Shown one piece after another: positions 1 through 5,179 of a stretch of 6,144 bases of DNA. The notes beneath the pieces are model-generated. The model did no database searches, was not told the origin of the DNA, and saw nothing but the letters and a program-made list of their open reading frames with translations. Made by a program: the position numbers and the translations under genes. The first letter of the stretch is position 1. Every line of letters begins with the position of its first letter. The DNA lies in contig SLQM01000184.1 in NCBI GenBank assembly GCA_007131435.1, positions 1 through 6,144 of the forward strand, in the 5' to 3' direction. This DNA comes from Syntrophomonadaceae bacterium. Its GTDB lineage: Bacteria > Bacillota > Dethiobacteria > DTU022.

Positions 1-854
1 CGCAGGGTGCCTGCTAAACGCAGGTATTCATTACCGAAGATAATTGCTGCGGCCCCGATAACCGGCCCCAGAAAAGTACCCACCCCACCAAGTTGGATCA
101 TTGCCAGGGCAAGCAGGAATGGTTCTATGCCAAGGGTTGTCGGGGAAATATCACCCAAACTGTGCACATAGAAACCGCCTGCAATCCCGGTCATGAAAGA
201 TGATATGGCAAAAACCTTTAGCCTTTCCTTGTAACGACTAATTCCAAGGGTAGAAGCAAAGTCTTCTGAGTCACGTAAGGCAATAAAGGCCAACCCGGTT
301 TTTGAATGAATAATACGGTAAATTATGTACAGGGCTAGAATAAAAAAGACAAAGCAGAAATAATAGGTATGGATCCTCTGAATGCCGGGCAGAAAGCCCG
401 GTATACCGTGCAGGCCCATACCCCCGCCGGTAATGTCGCGGGTTTGGGTAAGCAGTGATGGCAACATGCTGGCAAAAATTAGCGTAAGCAGGGCTATGTA
501 TATACCACGAAGGCGCAGCGCCGGCAGGCCTAAAAATAGAGTTACTGTTACGCAGGCCACTATACCGCCTATTATTATGGTGAAAAGAGGCGGCAACCCA
601 TAAGTCTTTGAGAGGATACCGGATGTGTAGCCTCCAATAGCCAGGAATGCAATATTACCGAGCGAATAAATTCCCACGTAACCGATCAGTAAATTCCAGT
701 AAGCAGCGACAACTGCCCAGATAAAGAACAGGATAAAGAGGTGCATCATGTAGCTGGTAGCGCCGATGAAAGGGAACATGGCAAGAAATACTATACTTAA
801 CAGCGCCAGTATGTAATTATAATTAATCTTATTGTTTAAAGGTTTTAATGTCAT
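1..854 (-). CDS. livM: Branched-chain amino acid-type ABC transporter permease, LivM family (partial, 3' end off window)
   Basis: This is one of two inner-membrane permease subunits of a LIV/HAAT-type ABC importer, pairing with the LivH-like protein encoded just upstream. Translating the minus strand from ATG at 854 gives 284 open codons to the left edge. Landmarks are a hydrophobic N-terminus (about residues 13-55), the LivM-typical RLRGIYIALLTL stretch (114-125), TGGGMGL (142-148), the cytoplasmic coupling loop around SKTGLAFIALRDSEDFASTLGIS (184-206, the segment that docks on the ATPases), and the conserved LGGVGTFLGPVIGA stretch (255-268). LivM proteins usually run a few tens of residues longer, so only the C-terminal tail is missing. 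The start is supported by AGGAG eight bases upstream, which lies inside the end of livH; the gap to the livH stop is 4 bp, suggesting translational coupling. Family assignment is strong; the true substrate (leucine-type amino acids, or another amide or organic acid) cannot be read from the sequence. Confidence 0.95.
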   Translation of the reverse strand, partial: MTLKPLNNKINYNYILALLSIVFLAMFPFIGATSYMMHLFILFFIWAVVAAYWNLLIGYVGIYSLGNIAFLAIGGYTSGILSKTYGLPPLFTIIIGGIVACVTVTLFLGLPALRLRGIYIALLTLIFASMLPSLLTQTRDITGGGMGLHGIPGFLPGIQRIHTYYFCFVFFILALYIIYRIIHSKTGLAFIALRDSEDFASTLGISRYKERLKVFAISSFMTGIAGGFYVHSLGDISPTTLGIEPFLLALAMIQLGGVGTFLGPVIGAAAIIFGNEYLRLAGTL

Positions 855-858
855 TCGA

Positions 859-1734
859 TCAACTCCTGCCGCCAAGGATTCCCTGCGGACGCACCAGTAA
901 AACTACAATAAATATAATAAACCAGATCGGCCAAACCCAGCTGGGACCGAAATAAAGAGTTGTAAGCGCTTCAACAATACCGAGGATCAGGGCTGCAAAT
1001 ATTGCCCCGCTTGTACTGCCAAGCCCGCCAAAACATACTATAACAAAACCTTTGACCATCCAATCCCAGCCAATATTAGGATTCATGAAAAATTTTGTAG
1101 CCAGCATGACCCCGCTGAAGGCAGTAACCATAAAGGCCAGGCCAAAGGTTAAGCCAAATATTTTTTCTATATCAATTCCAACCACCTTGGCTCCCGGTAT
1201 TGACTGGGCAACTGCACGCATGGCCTGTCCTGTCCTGGTAACTTTAAAGAAGTAATTGAGCAGTAGAATTGCGGCAATAACAATAACAAGAATGGCCAGG
1301 TCATGCCAGTTAATCTGGATATTAGAAAACCTTAAATTCCCACTGATAAATACGGGAATAGATTTTACCCGCGGGCCGTAGATTTGCAAAATAATATTTT
1401 CAAGCATGATGCCAAGTCCGAGCATGAAAAGGACAGTTGATATCTCCCAGTTTGGTTTTTTCATCAGCGGCCCTATGGCCAGCAAATAGATTAAGTAGCC
1501 AAATATGAACATCACTACCATGGTTACCAGTATTCCCATCAGCAGGGGCGCACCAGCCAGCGTTGCATTCTGGACAAAGAGCCATGCAATGTAGGCTCCA
1601 ACCAGGGCTACTACACCGTGCCCAAAATTGAAGACCCTGCTGATACCATAAATGATGGTCAAGCCGAGAGCCATGGCAGCATAAAGCGAACCCGATATTA
1701 AACCGCTTACTATGGCACTAATAAAGCTTTCCAT
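859..1734 (-). CDS. livH: Branched-chain amino acid-type ABC transporter permease, LivH family
   Basis: This is the second membrane-spanning permease subunit of the importer, 291 residues, the normal length for LivH. Diagnostic segments are the N-terminal GLISGSLYAAMALGLTIIYG (11-30), the following VFNFGHGVVALVGAY (34-48, equivalent to the NFAHG region of LivH), the cytoplasmic coupling loop RTGQAMRAVAQ...VVGID (167-188), the conserved FGGLGSTSGAIFAALILG (235-252) and the C-terminal LLVRPQGILGG (279-289). About eight hydrophobic segments are visible. The ATG at 1734 is preceded by AAGGGTGA a few bases upstream, so this start is preferred. It follows the LivF-like ATPase gene after 14 bp and precedes livM by 4 bp, in an uninterrupted operon. 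It is intact, with no frameshift. Substrate specificity resides mostly in the binding protein and is not decidable here. Confidence 0.96.
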   Translation of the reverse strand: MESFISAIVSGLISGSLYAAMALGLTIIYGISRVFNFGHGVVALVGAYIAWLFVQNATLAGAPLLMGILVTMVVMFIFGYLIYLLAIGPLMKKPNWEISTVLFMLGLGIMLENIILQIYGPRVKSIPVFISGNLRFSNIQINWHDLAILVIVIAAILLLNYFFKVTRTGQAMRAVAQSIPGAKVVGIDIEKIFGLTFGLAFMVTAFSGVMLATKFFMNPNIGWDWMVKGFVIVCFGGLGSTSGAIFAALILGIVEALTTLYFGPSWVWPIWFIIFIVVLLVRPQGILGGRS

Positions 1735-1748
1735 ATGTTCACCCTTAT

Positions 1749-2447
1749 TTAGAAGTATGCCTTCTCAATTTCTTTAACATCTACCCCATCTGCTGAACGT
1801 TCAAATAGAATCTGGCCTTTTTTAATCATATATATTCTCCCTGCAAGCTTGAGGGCGTCACGGATTTCCTGTTCAACAATTAGAATGGTTATCTTTTTTT
1901 CACGATTAATCTTTTCCAGGGAATTAAAAACAACACCGCGCATGCTTGGCGACAGGCCGATAGATGGTTCATCAACCAGCAGCATTGACGGTTCACTCAT
2001 TAAACCCCTGCCCACTGCAACCATACGGCTTTCACCGCCACTGAGAGTTGAGGTAGGTTGATTTTTTCTTTCCTTTAGACGAGGGAATATATCATAGATA
2101 AATTCCAGGTTCTTTTTTTGGGTTTTCCGTGCCCGCTGATTATAGGCGCCCATCATCAAGTTTTCATAAACAGTCATTTCAGGAAAGAGGTGTCGCTCTT
2201 CTGGAATATAGGCTATACCCATTTCAACTATTTTATGAGCAGGGCTTTTAGTAATATCAGTACCCCTAAATGATATAGTTCCTCTTGCCGCCGAGTGCAG
2301 GCCGCAGATGGTTTTTAGAAGTGTACTTTTCCCATGCCCGTTCGGGCCAAAAAGGGCAACTACTTCTCCTTCGCTGACCTTTAGCGATACTTCTTCTAAA
2401 ACGTGCAGGTCGGCATAATATGTATGAACCCTGCTTACTTCAAGCAT
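1749..2447 (-). CDS. livF: Branched-chain amino acid-type ABC transporter ATP-binding protein, LivF family
   Basis: This is one of the two cytoplasmic ATPase subunits that drive import. The protein is 232 residues from ATG 2447, the usual LivF size. It shows Walker A GPNGHGKST (34-42), a LivF-type Q-loop region with IPEERHLFP (81-89, Glu where most ABC proteins have Gln), a canonical signature LSGGE (135-139), Walker B MLLVDE (155-160) and VEQE (191-194), where the usual switch histidine is Gln193, as is common in LivF. A longer reading from 2549 would add 34 residues overlapping livG. It is rejected because the shorter start has GGGGAGG six bases upstream and begins with the standard LivF N-terminus (MLEVSRVHTYY). 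Only 1 bp separates it from the livG stop, so translation is probably coupled. Histidine in the Walker A loop (GHGKS rather than GAGKS) is a variation also met in ABC proteins and is not disabling. Confidence 0.96.
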   Translation of the reverse strand: MLEVSRVHTYYADLHVLEEVSLKVSEGEVVALFGPNGHGKSTLLKTICGLHSAARGTISFRGTDITKSPAHKIVEMGIAYIPEERHLFPEMTVYENLMMGAYNQRARKTQKKNLEFIYDIFPRLKERKNQPTSTLSGGESRMVAVGRGLMSEPSMLLVDEPSIGLSPSMRGVVFNSLEKINREKKITILIVEQEIRDALKLAGRIYMIKKGQILFERSADGVDVKEIEKAYF

Positions 2448-2448
2448 T

Positions 2449-3159
2449 TTATTCCTCCCCGTATTCTCTTCCCAGGTAGATCTCCACAACTCGCCTATCA
2501 GAAGTAACTTCGCTTGATTTGCCAAGGTAAAGCAGCGAACCGTTGTCAAGTATAAGCATGCGCTCGGTGAGATTGATTAAAATATCCAGCAGGTGCTCTA
2601 TAATGATAATCGTTGTGCCCCAGGCTTCATTTACAGACTTAACAACTTCAACAAACCGTTCAATTTCTGAAATTGAAAAACCGGCCATCGGTTCGTCAAG
2701 CATTAGCAGCTTGCAATTAGTCGCTAATACGGAACCGAGCATAACCAGTTTTGTAGAAAAAAGATCAAGGTTTTTTGCGGGCAAATCGGCAAAATCTGCA
2801 AGCTGAAGGAAATCGATTATCTCTTCTACCGGGCGGGTATCTTTACCACCAAAAGTTGAACCGACACTGATGTTTTCTCTTACACTAAGGCTTTGAAAGG
2901 TTGTCGGTATCTGGTAAGTTCTACCAATTCCAGCCTGGCAGATCCTATCGGGGCTAAAACCGGTTATATCGCTTCCCTGGAACATAACCCGTCCTGATGT
3001 AGGCTTATAGTTGCCGGATACGACATTAAAAAGAGTGGATTTACCGGCGCCGTTTGGTCCGGCAATACCATAAATTTCACCCTCTTCAACTTTAAAGCTT
3101 ACATCTGACAGGGCAACGAGCTTACCAAATATTTTTGTCAGGCCATCTGTTTCGAGCAT
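2449..3159 (-). CDS. livG: Branched-chain amino acid-type ABC transporter ATP-binding protein, LivG family
   Basis: This is the partner ATPase subunit of LivF, 236 residues (LivG proteins are commonly about 240-260). Visible motifs are Walker A GPNGAGKST (34-42), Q-loop with GRTYQIP (79-85, Gln83), Walker B LLMLDE (151-156) followed by PMAG, and the switch histidine in IIEHLLD (186-192, His189). The ABC signature is not LSGGQ: its place is taken by LFSTKLVMLG (133-142). LivG-type proteins often have a relaxed signature, so this need not mean loss of function. Assignment to LivG over LivF rests on the Walker A neighbourhood, the GRTYQ segment and the retained histidine. The ATG at 3159 is preceded by GGAGAG at good spacing. 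The gene lies 65 bp after livK, across a strong hairpin, and 1 bp before livF. The C-terminus is slightly shorter than average but ends in a typical VVEIYLG helix. Confidence 0.95.
   Translation of the reverse strand: MLETDGLTKIFGKLVALSDVSFKVEEGEIYGIAGPNGAGKSTLFNVVSGNYKPTSGRVMFQGSDITGFSPDRICQAGIGRTYQIPTTFQSLSVRENISVGSTFGGKDTRPVEEIIDFLQLADFADLPAKNLDLFSTKLVMLGSVLATNCKLLMLDEPMAGFSISEIERFVEVVKSVNEAWGTTIIIIEHLLDILINLTERMLILDNGSLLYLGKSSEVTSDRRVVEIYLGREYGEE
2454..2460 (-). promoter_or_regulatory. Ribosome binding site deciding the livF start
   Basis: Minus-strand GGGGAGG lies six bases upstream of ATG 2447 and inside the last codons of livG. It supports the short livF start over the in-frame ATG at 2549, which would lie 100 bp inside livG. 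Confidence 0.85.
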
Positions 3160-3175
3160 CTCAACTCTCCATATC

Positions 3176-3214
3176 GGCCGGGAGGTAAAGGCCTTTTACC
3201 TCTACCTCCCGGCC
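3176..3214 (-). other. Intercistronic RNA hairpin between livK and livG
   Basis: A perfect 12-bp inverted repeat has arms GGCCGGGAGGTA (3176-3187) and TACCTCCCGGCC (3203-3214) with a 15-base loop. In the transcript it begins 10 nt after the livK stop and ends about 5 nt before the livG ribosome binding site. No T-run follows on the minus strand, so it is not a standard intrinsic terminator. A hairpin in this position commonly blocks 3' exonucleases and keeps the binding-protein mRNA more abundant than the distal message; that role is inferred here. An alternative inner pairing (GAGGTAAA with TTTACCTC) is also possible. Confidence 0.8.
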
Positions 3215-3224
3215 CATCATTGGT

Positions 3225-4472
3225 TTACTTAACCCACGGTGGAACTGTATAACCTACTTCTTTAAAAGCAGCAGGGCCGGTTAAAACGTGTTCTCCACCC
3301 TGCACCTGGTACCAGAGCGTCGGGATTTTATCATCCCCGAATAAGGCCTGCTGGTCTACAGGGTTAAATTCATAGACACCGCTCATGCCCTGGTAGCTGG
3401 TTGCGCGGATATTGGCAATTACCTCATCGAAGCAGTCAACACATCCAGCTTTTTCCACTGCAGCAACCCAGATTTCAAAGGCATCGCGGACGCTGTAAGC
3501 ATAGGTTGACATGGGAGGTTCCCCGAAAAATGCTTCCCATCTTTCTGCATATTCAGGAGCATCATCCCCGACAACTCCAACACTTGTTGACCAAATCAGC
3601 CCTTCGGCACTGTTTCCTGCCAGGTCAAGGAATTCTGGTATGTTTGGTGTAAACTGCATATAGACTAAACCATCATACCCGTCTTCACCAAAGCGCTCTA
3701 CAAACTGGGTCATAAAACGGGCCGCATCTGCAGGATCAAGGATCCAGAAGGTAATATAAGCCGGTTCTGTCTCTGCTATCCTGGAAAGAATTGGACCCCA
3801 TTCTACTATACCGAACTGAACAATATCGTCAAGAACAACTTCGTAGCCCTTTTCTTCGGCAATTTCCAAAAAAACATCTGATGCAAAAACATTATAGCTA
3901 TAGTCCGCGCGGATTGCAGCAACTTTTTTATTCGGCTCTTCCCAGCCCAATTCATCCGCTATGTCAAAGAGCACTTCTGCAGTATTGTAACCATACGATA
4001 TTTCGCTGGGGCAGTATTGAAAAACATTGCCAAACTTTTCAATGTTTGCAGCGACAACTTCGGTACTCTCTGTCATGGCATTGGCATGCAGGTAGGGCAT
4101 GTCATATTCGCCAAAAACGCGGGAATCAACCCCGGAGTTAGCATAGCCGGTAATTGCAACATCAATGTTTTCACCCGACAGGCGCTCTCCTACCGCCCTG
4201 ATCTTTTCTGCTTCTAAGGCCCCGACATCACCTGGCATTAAAACCAGCTGCCGGCCGAGAAGACCACCTTTTTCATTCTGTTCGGCAATCGCAAACTCAA
4301 GGGCCATTTGCATCTGTTCTCCATCGCTGGCATAAGGCCCGGTCATCGGTATGGGTGCCCCTACCTTGATCACGTCTTCTGCAACTTCGTCTTCACCGCA
4401 CCCTACTAAAGCAAAAGTTATTGAAATAACCAGTAAAGCAATTAATAATAAGTGATATCCTTTTTTAACCAT
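3225..4472 (-). CDS. livK: Substrate-binding lipoprotein of a branched-chain amino acid-type ABC transporter (LivK/periplasmic-binding-protein type 1 fold)
   Basis: This is the extracytoplasmic ligand-binding component that delivers substrate to LivHM. From ATG 4472 the protein is 415 residues. It starts with a basic N-terminus (MVKKGYH), a hydrophobic stretch (8-23) and lipobox LVGC with the lipidated cysteine at 25, then an acidic linker. The mature domain opens with IKVGAPIPMTGPYASDG, the classic start of type 1 binding proteins (Peripla_BP_6), and continues with EQNEKGGLLGRQL. An in-frame GTG at 4523 would add 17 residues before the signal peptide, but it lies inside a Shine-Dalgarno sequence and has none of its own; ATG 4472 has AAGGGGG eight bases upstream. 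The protein carries a CXXC pair (344 and 347). It is the first gene of the operon and has a long regulated-looking leader. The ligand is not evident: this family also binds amides, urea, aromatic or short organic acids, so the leucine label is by family only. Confidence 0.93.
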   Translation of the reverse strand: MVKKGYHLLLIALLVISITFALVGCGEDEVAEDVIKVGAPIPMTGPYASDGEQMQMALEFAIAEQNEKGGLLGRQLVLMPGDVGALEAEKIRAVGERLSGENIDVAITGYANSGVDSRVFGEYDMPYLHANAMTESTEVVAANIEKFGNVFQYCPSEISYGYNTAEVLFDIADELGWEEPNKKVAAIRADYSYNVFASDVFLEIAEEKGYEVVLDDIVQFGIVEWGPILSRIAETEPAYITFWILDPADAARFMTQFVERFGEDGYDGLVYMQFTPNIPEFLDLAGNSAEGLIWSTSVGVVGDDAPEYAERWEAFFGEPPMSTYAYSVRDAFEIWVAAVEKAGCVDCFDEVIANIRATSYQGMSGVYEFNPVDQQALFGDDKIPTLWYQVQGGEHVLTGPAAFKEVGYTVPPWVK

Positions 4473-4519
4473 TTCATAATCCCCCTTAATAGTTTTAAAA
4501 CCGGGTAAACTTCTTGCAT
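4442..4519 (-). CDS. Candidate 25-codon upstream ORF overlapping the livK start
   Basis: ATG at 4519 follows AGGAGGTGA (4528 to 4520), an essentially perfect anti-16S match, with only 3 bases between AGGAGG and the ATG. The ORF encodes 25 residues beginning MQEVYPVLKLLRG, rich in Val, Leu and Ile (8 of 25), and ends at TAA 4444-4442. It overlaps the first 31 bases of livK in a different frame. Such a strong site this far upstream does not serve livK itself (49 nt from its start). The ORF may be a translated leader that tunes livK initiation, or the motif may be an RNA element. No homolog is recognised, and the spacing is shorter than ideal. Confidence 0.35.
   Translation of the reverse strand: MQEVYPVLKLLRGIMKWLKKDITYY
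4481..4487 (-). promoter_or_regulatory. Ribosome binding site deciding the livK start
   Basis: Minus-strand AAGGGGG is spaced eight bases from ATG 4472. It favours the start that places the signal peptide directly at the N-terminus over the upstream GTG at 4523. Confidence 0.7.
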
Positions 4520-4563
4520 TCACCTCCTCTACAGTATTGCAGATTTAAAATTTCGAGGACAGC

Positions 4564-4593
4564 AAAAAACCGCAACCTTATTCAGGTTTGCGG
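4564..4593 (-). terminator. Intrinsic terminator in the livK leader (candidate attenuator)
   Basis: On the minus strand CCGCAAACC (4593-4585), a 7-base loop (4584-4578) and GGTTGCGG (4577-4570) form an 8-bp stem with one bulged A, immediately followed by six T residues (4569-4564). It lies downstream of the livK promoter and about 90 nt upstream of the livK start. No minus-strand gene precedes it, so it can only act on the short leader transcript: either conditional attenuation of the operon or the 3' end of a small RNA. Flanking ACAGC/GCTGT could extend the pairing around the T-run. Confidence 0.75.
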
Positions 4594-4596
4594 CTG

Positions 4597-4689
4597 TCAT
4601 TTAAGTGTCTTCAGTACGTTGTTGTCTTGCTCAAAATAACTTCTTCTAAGTTGGAAATTATAATAGTTGATAATCCCGGTATGCTTCAT
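4597..4689 (-). CDS. Candidate 30-residue leader peptide ahead of the terminator
   Basis: ATG at 4689 is preceded by AAGGGG (4704-4699) at nine bases. Thirty codons follow, starting MKHTGIINYYNFQLRRS and ending in VLKTLK, with TGA at 4599-4597, directly at the foot of the terminator stem. The composition is notable for aromatic residues (Tyr 9, 10, 18; Phe 12, 19) and Asn; there are only six Ile, Leu or Val residues, so it is not an obvious Leu/Ile/Val-run attenuator peptide. Its placement is that expected of a ribosome-controlled attenuator. No family is recognised, and an ORF this short can occur by chance. Confidence 0.3.
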   Translation of the reverse strand: MKHTGIINYYNFQLRRSYFEQDNNVLKTLK

Positions 4690-4818
4690 ACGCAGATTCC
4701 CCTTAGAATCTATTAATTAATTTATCTACTCCATTCATTTGATAATACGCTTCAAAAATCAGGACCTTTATCTAGTAAAGCAGCTATCAGTAATCTATAT
4801 CTTTATTGAATAATTCTT

Positions 4819-4847
4819 ATTATACTAAAAGCAATCTTTTTTTACAA
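4819..4847 (-). promoter_or_regulatory. Housekeeping-sigma promoter for the livK operon
   Basis: Minus strand -35 TTGTAA (4847-4842), a 17-bp spacer and consensus -10 TATAAT (4824-4819), with A/T-rich sequence upstream. Spacing is ideal and the -10 is perfect; the -35 matches TTGACA at four of six positions. Transcription would start near 4812, giving a leader of about 340 nt before livK. This is the best promoter visible in the intergenic region. Confidence 0.75.
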
Positions 4848-4863
4848 CATCTTTTTGACTTTT

Positions 4864-4960
4864 GGGCAATACTTTTTGCCGTTTCGGAATTAACCAATGC
4901 CAGAACAGTGGGTTTTTGCCATATTTAAAGGCTTTTCCCCCCGATAAGGGCAATCTTGCC
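4864..4960. repeat. TTGCC motifs at exact 40-bp spacing, two within GGCAA/TTGCC inverted repeats
   Basis: TTGCC ends at 4880, 4920 and 4960. The first and third are arms of inverted repeats: GGCAA 4865-4869 with TTGCC 4876-4880, and GGCAA 4949-4953 with TTGCC 4956-4960, both preceded by G so that GGGCAAT is shared. The region also has TAAAGGC (4926-4932) facing GCCTTTA (4963-4969). It lies upstream of the livK promoter and upstream of the divergent MFS gene, where operators for a regulator would be expected. Spacers differ between the two dyads (6 and 2 bp), which weakens the case. Confidence 0.35.
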
Positions 4961-5057
4961 GTGCCTTTATTAACCTTTCAGGATAGCTGGGGTTAGTGAA
5001 GAGGACAAGATTAGATTTCCAATCGCGGTTAGCTGTAATTACTAACAATTTTAATAC

Positions 5058-5087
5058 TTGTTTTAAAAATACAGGCTATGGTATTAT
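5058..5087 (+). promoter_or_regulatory. Weak candidate promoter for the MFS gene
   Basis: TTGTTT (5058-5063), an 18-bp spacer and TATTAT (5082-5087) form a passable -35/-10 pair about 90 bp upstream of the MFS start. The -35 matches only in TTG, and the region is A/T-rich, so chance matches are likely. Confidence 0.3.
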
Positions 5088-5168
5088 TAATTCCGGAAAG
5101 ATTATAAAGTTTTACGACAAACCCACAATAATAATCATCATAGATATTGTTTGAGATAATGAAGAAAC

Positions 5169-5173
5169 AGGAG
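5169..5173 (+). promoter_or_regulatory. Ribosome binding site deciding the MFS gene start
   Basis: AGGAG lies six bases before TTG 5180. The in-frame ATG at 5159 has only a weak GAGATA-type sequence before it, so the TTG start is preferred. Confidence 0.65.
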
Positions 5174-5179
5174 CTGCAC

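Larger units (their letters stand above)
4564..4812 (-). ncRNA. Predicted leader RNA or small RNA from the livK promoter to the internal terminator
   Basis: The predicted transcript runs from about 4812 (six to eight bases past the -10 box) to the T-run at 4564, roughly 250 nt. Within it are short hairpins: AGATTC/GAATCT with a TAAGGG loop (4694-4711), GTATG/CATAC at the leader-peptide start (about 4679-4691) and AACTT/AAGTT (4638-4652). I checked by eye for the T-box motif, SRP, tmRNA, RNase P and common riboswitch cores and saw none. It may be an undescribed cis-regulatory leader, a terminated sRNA, or both. The ends are inferred, not observed. Confidence 0.4.
4848..5158. other. Gene-free divergent intergenic region
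   Basis: No convincing coding sequence is present on either strand between the livK promoter and the MFS gene; short frames here lack ribosome binding sites or family features. The left part (4861-4980) holds the TTGCC repeats and nested inverted repeats; the right part is A/T-rich and contains the small dyads GTTAG-N9-CTAAC (5028-5046), GTAATTAC (5035-5042) and TTCCGGAA (5091-5098), possible operator half-sites for the plus-strand gene. Confidence 0.6.

Noticed and set aside
382..603. 73-codon plus-strand ORF within livM
   Set aside because: Antisense shadow of a well-conserved permease gene, with no family features.
2448..2549. N-terminal extension of the LivF ATPase by 34 residues from ATG 2549
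   Set aside because: It overlaps livG by about 100 bp, has no family similarity, and the ATG at 2447 has a strong ribosome binding site and the standard LivF N-terminus.
3401..4217. Three plus-strand ORFs of 66-116 codons within livK
   Set aside because: They are frame shadows antisense to a clear binding-protein gene and their residue composition (runs of Gln, His, Arg, Pro) is typical of shadow frames.
4473..4523. N-terminal extension of LivK by 17 residues from GTG 4523
   Set aside because: The GTG lies within the AGGAGGTGA Shine-Dalgarno itself and the extension would precede an otherwise normal lipoprotein signal peptide.
4564..4812. T-box, 6S RNA, SRP RNA, tmRNA or RNase P in the livK leader
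   Set aside because: The conserved cores I know for T-box, SRP, tmRNA and RNase P (for example the TGGNACCGCG T-box sequence) are absent; 6S RNA could not be judged by structure alone and is not claimed.
4950..4968. Possible sigma-54 promoter on the minus strand (AGGCACGG...TTGCC)
   Set aside because: The distance between the GG and GC elements is two bases too long, and sigma-54 promoters tolerate almost no variation. The dyad at 4864-4880 is also off by one base.
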